From Methanothrix sp. (lineage in GTDB: Archaea > Halobacteriota > Methanosarcinia > Methanotrichales > Methanotrichaceae): a DNA stretch of 6,532 bases. This document shows positions 1 through 4,594 of this stretch, piece after piece (position 1 is the first letter of the stretch; each line of letters opens with the position of its first letter). A program made the position numbers and the translations under genes. The stretch is from the NCBI GenBank assembly GCA_023229165.1, contig JALNZQ010000154.1, positions 1 through 6,532 on the forward strand, written 5' to 3'. Under the pieces are notes generated by a model. It was not told the DNA's origin and did not search any database. It saw nothing but the letters and a program-made list of their open reading frames with translations.

Positions 1-188
1 ACATTCATGCCCACGACAATCACGGAGAGAGAGACGAGCACCTGCCGGTGGGAAACGGCACCGTCCCCTGGAAAAAGGTTGCTGCGGCCTTAAAGGATTA
101 TCGCGGCCGCATTGTCACAGAGTCCCGCTCTTTGGAAGAGGGGCAAAGGTCCGTAAATCGCCTGAAGATGATGATGAATATCGATTGA
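1..188 (+). CDS. Sugar phosphate isomerase/epimerase family protein (3' end only)
   Basis: The reading frame is open from the window edge (codons in phase with base 3) to TGA at 186-188, giving the last 61 residues of a protein whose start lies upstream. The fragment begins with a His-Asp-Asn-His-Gly segment, then Asp-Glu-His-Leu-Pro and Gly-Asn-Gly (fragment residues 4-19). This is the typical metal- and substrate-binding signature near the C-terminus of xylose-isomerase-like TIM barrels (AP endonuclease family 2 superfamily). A later Val-Thr-Glu-Ser stretch (Glu at about residue 40) fits the last conserved metal-ligand glutamate of the barrel. Members isomerise or epimerise sugars or sugar phosphates, usually with a divalent metal, in the cytoplasm; the substrate cannot be told from this fragment. 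An endonuclease IV-type DNA repair role is less likely but not excluded. A 68-base gap separates it from the next gene, so co-transcription is possible but not shown. Confidence 0.8.
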   Translation, partial: IHAHDNHGERDEHLPVGNGTVPWKKVAAALKDYRGRIVTESRSLEEGQRSVNRLKMMMNID

Positions 189-220
189 TGCCCAACATCA
201 AAAGAACGCCAATTCACCAA

Positions 221-250
221 TACCCCTAATAACGAGATATTAATATCATT
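221..250 (+). promoter_or_regulatory. Possible AT-rich promoter of the translin-sepS-rpiA block
   Basis: The gap between the isomerase stop and the translin start becomes AT-rich just before the gene, with two overlapping TATA-like candidates: CTAATAAC around 226-233 and ATATTAATA at 237-245. The first would place transcription start about 26 bases downstream, close to the ATG at 257 (a leaderless mRNA). The second would place it inside the first codons and favour the in-frame ATG at 287. No Shine-Dalgarno sequence precedes either ATG. This is a reading of base composition only. Confidence 0.25.
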
Positions 251-256
251 AAGATT

Positions 257-904
257 ATGTCGATCTTCGAGAACCTGTCGAAAAGCATGCTGGCCGACTT
301 TGACTGCAAAGACAAAGCCCGAGAGGAGGCATTCCGCCTCTCCCGCGAGGTTATTCGCCACTGCTCCTCCTCTATCCGGTCCGTGCATCGAAACGACCTG
401 GCCTCGGCTGAGAGGCTCATGGGCGAGGCAGCTCTTGGTCTGGAGAGAATTCGGGAGGTCCTGAAGGATCACCAGGATGTACGCTACGCCGGATTTGTGG
501 ATGGAGCGGAGCAGGAGTATGCGGAAGCGCGAAATGTCTATTCCATCACCACCCAACACAAGATCCTGACACCTGACGAAGTTGGTGTGGAGAGTGTTAA
601 TTATCTAGCGGGCCTGGGAGACGTCACCGGCGAGCTGCGCCGTCATATTCTGGACCTCATTCGCGCTGGGCGGGCGACGGAAGGCGAGTACTTCCTGGGC
701 ATTATTGAGGAGATTCATTATCTGCTCATGCTCTTCGACTATCCGGATGCCATCACCCGCGGCCTGCGCCGCAAGAGTGACCTGGCCAGGAGTATGCTGG
801 AGCGAACAAGAGGCGACTTGACCAATGCTCTGGAGCTGGCCAAGATGCAGGAATCGCTCTGCAGTTTCCGCGAGCTGCCCAAAAATAGACAAATATTAAA
901 ATAA
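257..904 (+). CDS. Translin/TRAX-family RNA-binding protein, probable RNase
   Basis: The protein has 215 residues, is predicted to be almost all helical, and matches the archaeal translin family (COG2178 type). It shows the family landmarks in order: an N-terminal Arg-Glu-Glu-Ala-Phe-Arg segment rich in basic residues (22-45), an Glu-x-Glu-Tyr-Ala-Glu-Ala helix (85-91), the Val-Asn-Tyr-Leu-x-Gly-Leu-Gly-Asp-Val-Thr-Gly-Glu-Leu block (114-127), and a C-terminal Tyr-Pro-Asp-Ala-Ile plus Arg-Arg-Lys-Ser-Asp helix (162-175). In human TRAX the catalytic acids sit in EYVEA and DLTGEL; the equivalents here are Glu87, Glu90, Asp122 and Glu126, all present, so a TRAX-like nuclease on single-stranded RNA is expected. 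Archaeal homologues assemble as oligomeric shells. The start at 257 is the longest reasonable one; Met11 (base 287) is an alternative, and neither has a clear ribosome-binding site. The sepS gene starts 24 bases after the stop, suggesting one transcript. The family is sometimes mislabelled haloacid dehalogenase, but no HAD motifs are present. Confidence 0.85.
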   Translation: MSIFENLSKSMLADFDCKDKAREEAFRLSREVIRHCSSSIRSVHRNDLASAERLMGEAALGLERIREVLKDHQDVRYAGFVDGAEQEYAEARNVYSITTQHKILTPDEVGVESVNYLAGLGDVTGELRRHILDLIRAGRATEGEYFLGIIEEIHYLLMLFDYPDAITRGLRRKSDLARSMLERTRGDLTNALELAKMQESLCSFRELPKNRQILK

Positions 905-915
905 TTTAAAATCCT

Positions 916-919
916 GGAG
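916..919 (+). promoter_or_regulatory. Shine-Dalgarno site of sepS
   Basis: GGAG lies nine bases before the ATG at 929 and supports that start. The bases before it (about 890-912) are AT-rich spacer after the translin stop. Confidence 0.6.
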
Positions 920-928
920 CTAGAAAGC

Positions 929-2542
929 ATGAAGTTTGATCCCAGCATTATTAAAGAGGCTGCCAAAGAGGATTTCGATAAGGCCTGGCAGCAGGGGAGG
1001 GAGTATCTAGGCAAGCCTTCCCTAAACGAGAGGTATCCAAGAAATAGCTATTCTTTCGGGACAGTACATCCCATATTCGACACCATTCAGAAGCTTCGGG
1101 AGGCCTATATCCGCCTGGGCTTCTCCGAGGCCATGAATCCGGTGATGGTCGATGCATCGGACGTTTACCGCCAGTTCGGCTCAGAGGCGCTGGCCGTGCT
1201 GGATCGCTGCTTTTACCTGGCAGGCCTGCCCCGGCCGGACATCGGCATGTCCGATGAGAGGATCTCTCAGGTGAATGCCCTCTTGGGCCGGGAGCTTTCC
1301 GGGGACGAGGCGGAGGCCTTGCGCCAGATTCTGCACGGCTACAAGAAAGGCAAGGTAGAGGGCGACGACCTGGTACAGGAGATCGCTGGCGCTCTCGGTG
1401 CGCACGATGCCCTCATCTCTGTCGTCCTGGAGAAGGTTTTTCCGGAGTTTCGGGAGCTGAAGGCCGAGGCCACGACGCGCACTCTGCGCAGCCACATGAC
1501 ATCAGGATGGTTTTTGTCCCTGTCCAATCTTCATCACAGGAGCAAGCTGCCTCTCAAGCTCTTCTCCGTGGACCGCTGCTTCCGGCGCGAGCAAGCGGAG
1601 GATGCAGCGCGGCTCATGAGCTACTATTCTGCCAGCTGCGTGATCATGGATGAAGACGTGAGCGTGGAGGATGGAAAAGCCATTGCAGACGGCCTGCTCA
1701 GCCAGTTTGGCTTTGAGAAGTTTCAGTTCCGGCCGGACGACAAGAGAAGCAAGTACTACACGCCTGGAACGCAGATCGAGGTTTTCGCCTACCACCCCGG
1801 CCTGGTCGGTTCGGCCACGAAGTACACGAGCGGATGGGTGGAGGTGGCCACCTTCGGCATCTACTCGCCCACAGCTCTGTCGCAGTACGACATTCCCTAT
1901 CCGGTCATGAACCTGGGTCTGGGTGTCGAGAGGCTCGCCATGATACTGCATAACTCTCAGGATATGCGGGCCCTCTCTTATCCGCAGTTTCAGACCAACT
2001 GGCAGCTTTCCGCCCGCGAGATGGCACAGATGATATCCGTCGAGAAGCTGCCCACGACACCAGCCGGTCAGGCCATAGCCGAGGCAGTGGTCGCCGTCTC
2101 AACCGAGCACGGGGAGACGCCCTCGCCCTGTCATTTCGCAGCCTGGGAAGGGGAGCTCTTCGGGCGAAAAGTAAAGGTCTCAGTAGTCGAGCCGGAGGAG
2201 AACACCAAGCTGTGCGGCCCGGCTGCCCAAAACGAGATCGTGGTGCACAAGCAGAACATCATGGGCATTCCTCGCACCTCTCGCTGGGAGGAGGCCTTCA
2301 GCGAGGGTGTGACCACGGGCATCAAGTATATCGATGCCTTTGCAGCGCTGGCAGCCTACGAGATCGAGGTGGCCAGCATGGCCGGCAAGGAATCGGAGAC
2401 GCGCGCCCGGATCGTGAGAAGCCCCGGCGATATCAACATCAAGATCCATCCTGCCCTGGAGAGGTACATCACCAGCTACAAGCACAAGATGGACCTGCGT
2501 GGGCCGGTGTTCACCACAGTGAAGAGCGAGATCCTGGGTTGA
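929..2542 (+). CDS. sepS: O-phosphoserine--tRNA(Cys) ligase (SepRS)
   Basis: This class II aminoacyl-tRNA synthetase attaches O-phosphoserine to tRNA(Cys); SepCysS (not in this window) then converts it to cysteinyl-tRNA. It is the indirect cysteine route of most methanogens and Archaeoglobus. At 537 residues it is full length for the family. Class II landmarks are visible: the motif 1 region around 60-98 (Glu-Ala-Met-Asn-Pro-Val-Met), Ser-His-Met-Thr-Ser-Gly-Trp-Phe at 188-195, motif 2 around 211-238 (Asp-Arg-Cys-Phe-Arg-Arg-Glu, then Ser-Tyr-Tyr-Ser-Ala-Ser), and motif 3 at 325-340 (Met-Asn-Leu-Gly-Leu-Gly-Val-Glu-Arg-Leu). Thr191, Ser234, Ser236 and Asn328 fall where the phosphoserine-binding residues of the A. 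fulgidus enzyme lie, allowing a three-residue offset (recalled from the published structure, not aligned here). The stretch 110-165 is a family-specific insertion and residues beyond about 375 form the C-terminal tRNA-binding part. GGAG nine bases upstream fixes the start. rpiA begins seven bases after the stop. Confidence 0.97.
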   Translation: MKFDPSIIKEAAKEDFDKAWQQGREYLGKPSLNERYPRNSYSFGTVHPIFDTIQKLREAYIRLGFSEAMNPVMVDASDVYRQFGSEALAVLDRCFYLAGLPRPDIGMSDERISQVNALLGRELSGDEAEALRQILHGYKKGKVEGDDLVQEIAGALGAHDALISVVLEKVFPEFRELKAEATTRTLRSHMTSGWFLSLSNLHHRSKLPLKLFSVDRCFRREQAEDAARLMSYYSASCVIMDEDVSVEDGKAIADGLLSQFGFEKFQFRPDDKRSKYYTPGTQIEVFAYHPGLVGSATKYTSGWVEVATFGIYSPTALSQYDIPYPVMNLGLGVERLAMILHNSQDMRALSYPQFQTNWQLSAREMAQMISVEKLPTTPAGQAIAEAVVAVSTEHGETPSPCHFAAWEGELFGRKVKVSVVEPEENTKLCGPAAQNEIVVHKQNIMGIPRTSRWEEAFSEGVTTGIKYIDAFAALAAYEIEVASMAGKESETRARIVRSPGDINIKIHPALERYITSYKHKMDLRGPVFTTVKSEILG

Positions 2543-2544
2543 GG
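2540..2544 (+). promoter_or_regulatory. rpiA ribosome-binding site overlapping the sepS stop codon
   Basis: TGAGG contains the sepS TGA stop (2540-2542) and a GAGG Shine-Dalgarno core, five bases before the rpiA ATG at 2550. A ribosome finishing sepS therefore sits on the rpiA initiation site. This points to co-transcription and probable translational coupling of the two genes, and decides the rpiA start. Confidence 0.6.
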
Positions 2545-2549
2545 ATTTC

Positions 2550-3242
2550 ATGAAAGATGTTTCTGCCAATGCAAATGCCAAAAAAGCGGCGGGCGAGGCG
2601 GCTGCGAAGCTGGTGAAAAGCGGCATGGTGGTGGGCCTGGGCACGGGCTCCACCGTTGCCTGGACCATCAAGCGGCTGGGCGAAAGAGTGAAAGAGGAGG
2701 GCCTGGACTTTTGGGGAGTTCCCACCTCCTTTCAGGCCGAGAATCTGGCCATCGCCTCGGGAATAAAGCTCACCACGCTCAATCAGCATCCTGTCTTGGA
2801 TCTGGCCATTGATGGAGCCGATCAGGTGGACGCCAACCTGTACGCCATCAAGGGCGGGGGAGCGGCGCACACGCGAGAGAAGGTGGTCGCCTGCTCTGCG
2901 AAGCGGTTCGTAATAGTAGCAGATGAGAGCAAGTATGTGCCAAAGCTCACCTGGCCGGTGCCGGTGGAGGTCCTGCCCTTTGCTTTCCGGCTGGTGGAGC
3001 GAAGGCTTGCTGACCTGGGCGGAAAGCCGGTGCTGCGGCTGGGGAAGATGAAGGACGGGCCGGTGATCACGGACAACGGCAACTTCGTCATGGATGTGGA
3101 CTATGGGGTGATCGAGGATCCGCGGAGCCTGGCCGCGAAAATCAGCCCCATTCCCGGAGTAGTGGAGCACGGCATATTCGACAACCTGGACGAGCTGTAT
3201 CTGGCGAGAGCGGGCGGGGTGGAGATCATCGGGAGAAGGTAA
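2550..3242 (+). CDS. rpiA: Ribose-5-phosphate isomerase A
   Basis: This cytoplasmic enzyme interconverts ribose 5-phosphate and ribulose 5-phosphate. In methanogens it supplies ribose for nucleotides, downstream of the ribulose monophosphate or non-oxidative pentose routes. The 230-residue length is typical of RpiA. Visible motifs are the phosphate-binding Gly-Leu-Gly-Thr-Gly-Ser-Thr at 29-35, Asp-Gly-Ala-Asp-Gln-Val-Asp at 88-94, Ile-Lys-Gly-Gly-Gly-Ala-Ala at 100-106, Thr-Arg-Glu-Lys at 108-111 and Ala-Asp-Glu-Ser-Lys at 124-128. Asp88, Asp91, Lys101 and Glu110 correspond to the E. coli active-site residues Asp81, Asp84, Lys94 and Glu103, so the enzyme should be active. The start is set by GAGG five bases upstream, overlapping the sepS stop. 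It is the last gene of the plus-strand block; the next gene is convergent, 36 bases away. Confidence 0.96.
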   Translation: MKDVSANANAKKAAGEAAAKLVKSGMVVGLGTGSTVAWTIKRLGERVKEEGLDFWGVPTSFQAENLAIASGIKLTTLNQHPVLDLAIDGADQVDANLYAIKGGGAAHTREKVVACSAKRFVIVADESKYVPKLTWPVPVEVLPFAFRLVERRLADLGGKPVLRLGKMKDGPVITDNGNFVMDVDYGVIEDPRSLAAKISPIPGVVEHGIFDNLDELYLARAGGVEIIGRR

Positions 3243-3252
3243 GGGAGATGCA

Positions 3253-3269
3253 ATCCTCAAGGACAGGAT
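3253..3269. terminator. Weak hairpin between convergent rpiA and hepT
   Basis: ATCCT (3253-3257) and AGGAT (3265-3269) can pair around a seven-base loop in the short gap between two convergent genes. There is no T-tract after the stem in the rpiA direction, so it is at best a weak transcription end or transcript-protecting structure. Confidence 0.2.
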
Positions 3270-3278
3270 GAGGGCAAA

Positions 3279-3635
3279 CTAAGGGGGCTGGGCACGAAGC
3301 AAACGGATTTCAACCAGAACCGCCTTCAAACTGCTCTTGATCTGAGGAAGCTCATTTTCGATGATATTCCATATCTCATCCAAATCAACACCCATATAAT
3401 TATGAATTAGCACATCTCGAAATCCTGCCAGTCCTCGCCATTGGATTTCTGGGTGTGATTGTCTCAGTTCTGGAGAAAGATGCTTGGTTGCTTCGCCGAT
3501 AATCTCGAAGTTGCGGATTATTGCATCTTGCATCATGTTAGATGCTAGAAAGGCCACCTTTCCTTCTGCAGAATAGGATTCGATCCTTTGAATGCATTCC
3601 CAGATATGGATCAAGTAAAGCTTGTCGTCCTTCAT
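3279..3635 (-). CDS. hepT: HepT-like HEPN-domain ribonuclease toxin (DUF86)
   Basis: This 118-residue helical protein is of the DUF86/HepT family. Its diagnostic feature is Arg73-Asp-Val-Leu-Ile-His78-Asn-Tyr80, the R-x4-H-x-Y active-site motif of HEPN RNases. Family toxins cleave RNA and are silenced when the cognate MNT nucleotidyltransferase AMPylates the motif tyrosine; arginine, histidine and tyrosine are all intact here. Other family marks are Asn-Phe-Glu-Ile-Ile-Gly-Glu-Ala at 42-49 and the Leu-Asp-Glu-Ile-Trp helix at 85-89. Its ATG overlaps the stop of the upstream nucleotidyltransferase gene as ATGA (3632-3635), so the two are translationally coupled and work as one toxin-antitoxin module. 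The start is set by that overlap. It runs towards rpiA and ends 36 bases from it. The C-terminus after residue 105 is basic and poorly conserved-looking. Confidence 0.9.
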   Translation of the reverse strand: MKDDKLYLIHIWECIQRIESYSAEGKVAFLASNMMQDAIIRNFEIIGEATKHLSPELRQSHPEIQWRGLAGFRDVLIHNYMGVDLDEIWNIIENELPQIKSSLKAVLVEIRLLRAQPP

Positions 3636-3928
3636 AGAGGTGTAGCCTCGGCAAGTACCCTGTCCCGGATGTACCAGTGCAATGCTCTTTCGCTGACCAC
3701 ATCGACCTTCCTCTGCAAGAGATCTTCGAGGTCCTGCATAAGGGCTACATGATCCATCAAGCTCTTCCCTGGTTCCATCTCTACCAGAATGTCCAGATCG
3801 CTCTCCGGCCCGGCCTCTCCTCTGGCTACGGAGCCGAAGACACGAAGGTTATGGGCACCGTGCCTGGCAGCTATGGTCAGGATCTCCTGGCGCTTGGCTT
3901 TTAGTAGTTCCTCAATTTTCGCAGTCAT
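3632..3928 (-). CDS. mntA: MntA-type minimal nucleotidyltransferase antitoxin
   Basis: This 98-residue protein has the minimal nucleotidyltransferase fold of the DNA polymerase beta superfamily. Phe-Gly-Ser-Val-Ala-Arg-Gly-Glu at 31-38 followed by Ser-Asp-Leu-Asp-Ile-Leu-Val-Glu at 43-50 gives the full G-S-x10-D-x-D metal-binding motif (Gly32, Ser33, Asp44, Asp46). A third acidic residue, Asp76, lies in Lys-Val-Asp-Val-Val at 74-78. In characterised MntA/HepT pairs this enzyme transfers AMP to the toxin tyrosine and so neutralises it; that role is inferred here from the intact motifs and the partner gene. It is the first gene of the pair and overlaps hepT by four bases. The ATG at 3928 has no good Shine-Dalgarno sequence, but an AT-rich box about 25 bases upstream suits a leaderless or nearly leaderless transcript. 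Confidence 0.9.
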   Translation of the reverse strand: MTAKIEELLKAKRQEILTIAARHGAHNLRVFGSVARGEAGPESDLDILVEMEPGKSLMDHVALMQDLEDLLQRKVDVVSERALHWYIRDRVLAEATPL

Positions 3929-3946
3929 ATCTGGTCAAACTCTGCT

Positions 3947-3973
3947 CTATAATAAGACGACCTGAAATTTAAA
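3947..3973 (-). promoter_or_regulatory. Putative promoter of mntA-hepT
   Basis: Read on the minus strand, TTTAAATTT (3965-3973) is followed by CTTATTATAG (3947-3956). The second box is centred about 24-26 bases before the ATG at 3928, the usual spacing of an archaeal TATA box to a leaderless start. The first is itself a palindrome (AAATTTAAA on plus contains AAATTT and TTTAAA) and could be an alternative TATA or an operator. Confidence 0.35.
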
Positions 3974-4190
3974 CGTATGCGTTTTCGGTGGGTGTAGGAA
4001 CATATTGATGCTGCCATTGATGAAGCAGATCCTGCAGATGCCAGGCTCTTTCGTATCGAAGACAGCGGACCCGCATGCGTGCGAGCGCGCGTGGAGGGAA
4101 GGCGCCCCAACGTAGTGGTTAGTACGGGGGACCGAGGAGAGGCAGCAGCAGCAGGTCCGGGATGGAGGGGAGGAGGCTAATGGTATCGAA
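3974..4190. other. Gene-poor, GC-rich spacer; possible decayed coding remnant
   Basis: No convincing gene is present between the mntA start and the promoter of the next gene. The plus frame 3998-4180 is open for 60 codons after an in-frame TAG (3995-3997) but has no ATG, and the opposite strand is partly open too, as expected from high GC. The stretch 4071-4092 is nearly alternating pyrimidine-purine (CGCATGCG and CGCGCG runs). A short (CAG)4 run lies at 4143-4154, followed by a purine-rich GGGATGGAGGGGAGGAGG segment. A tRNA D-arm look-alike at 4112-4132 has no matching stems. Confidence 0.4.
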
Positions 4191-4192
4191 CC

Positions 4193-4211
4193 TGCGGAAA
4201 ATTAAAATATA
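4193..4211 (+). promoter_or_regulatory. Archaeal promoter (BRE plus TATA) of the HicB-like gene
   Basis: A purine-rich BRE-like GCGGAAA runs into the TATA-like ATTAAAATATA (4201-4211). The box is centred about 26 bases before the ATG at 4232, so transcription would start at or next to the start codon. The absence of a good Shine-Dalgarno sequence agrees with a leaderless mRNA. Confidence 0.45.
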
Positions 4212-4231
4212 CAGCAAGCAGATTAGAGATA

Positions 4232-4543
4232 ATGGCAGCAGAGCCGTCTACCATAGAAATCCATGAAAGAAAGTCCTCTGCAGGATTTCGCTGTGAGCAC
4301 GAGGACGTTCTTCTTCTGGGGATCATCAATCTGCAGGTAGATTACGAAGATGGCCTCTGGATTGACACCCTGCCACCCCTGGATGCGGCAGCAAGCTCCC
4401 AGGATTTTCAGGAAGCCAGGCAAATGCTTTTTGAATACATTGACTTCTTATGGAAAGAGTACGTCTTGTGCTCGGTGGATGAACTGGGCGAAACAGGCAA
4501 GAGGCAGAGAGATCTGCTTTTGGAATTGTTTCCGGTGAACTGA
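4232..4543 (+). CDS. Small HicB-like-fold protein, orphan
   Basis: This is a 103-residue acidic protein that I cannot assign to a named family with certainty. The layout resembles a HicB-like domain: a beta-strand (25-38), an acidic turn, then Gly-Leu-Trp-Ile-Asp-Thr-Leu-Pro-Pro-Leu at 41-50. Next comes a Ser-x-Asp-Phe-Gln-Glu-Ala-Arg segment leading into a long helix (56-78), like the strand-Leu-Pro-x-Leu-Glu-Ala-helix pattern of HicB antitoxins. A second helix covers about 83-101. No HicA-type partner (about 60 residues with a Gly-Ser-His-His motif) is found on either side, and no DNA-binding tail is evident, so an antitoxin role is only a possibility. The start is supported by a TATA-like box at leaderless spacing; the AGAG just upstream is a poor ribosome-binding site. 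It converges with the 447-residue gene 51 bases downstream. Confidence 0.7.
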   Translation: MAAEPSTIEIHERKSSAGFRCEHEDVLLLGIINLQVDYEDGLWIDTLPPLDAAASSQDFQEARQMLFEYIDFLWKEYVLCSVDELGETGKRQRDLLLELFPVN

Positions 4544-4559
4544 CGGCCAAAAAATGCAA

Positions 4560-4585
4560 TAGGAATTTGCCCGTCTCAATTCCTA
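4560..4585. terminator. Inverted repeat between convergent genes, possible bidirectional terminator
   Basis: TAGGAATT (4560-4567) and AATTCCTA (4578-4585) are perfect eight-base complements around a ten-base loop, in the 51-base gap between two convergent genes. A smaller hairpin, ACATT-ACG-AATGT (4592-4604), covers the stop codon of the minus-strand gene. The position suits a shared 3' end structure. There is no long T-run directly after the stem. Confidence 0.4.
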
Positions 4586-4594
4586 CGTTCAACA

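Noticed and set aside
888..912. AT-rich stretch before sepS as a separate promoter
   Set aside because: The predicted start would remove or cut the good GGAG ribosome-binding site, and the gap from the translin gene is short, so an operon spacer is simpler.
1502..1951. Long minus-strand open frame inside sepS
   Set aside because: It lies antisense to the highly conserved synthetase core and is explained by the codon bias of sepS.
2511..3260. Minus-strand 249-codon open frame covering rpiA
   Set aside because: It is antisense to an enzyme with complete active-site motifs; His/Arg/Gln-rich composition is typical of a shadow frame.
4143..4154. (CAG)4 short tandem repeat
   Set aside because: Too short to be a meaningful repeat; expected by chance in GC-rich DNA.
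4101..4180. tRNA-like D-arm string GTAGTGGTTAGTACGGGGGAC
   Set aside because: It resembles the D-arm and anticodon 5' side of a tRNA(Asp)-like gene, but there is no complementary anticodon stem, no acceptor pairing and no proper T-arm downstream.
4184..4197. GGTTCGATA on the minus strand, like a T-loop
   Set aside because: The flanking bases do not form the five-base T stem and no other tRNA parts are in register.
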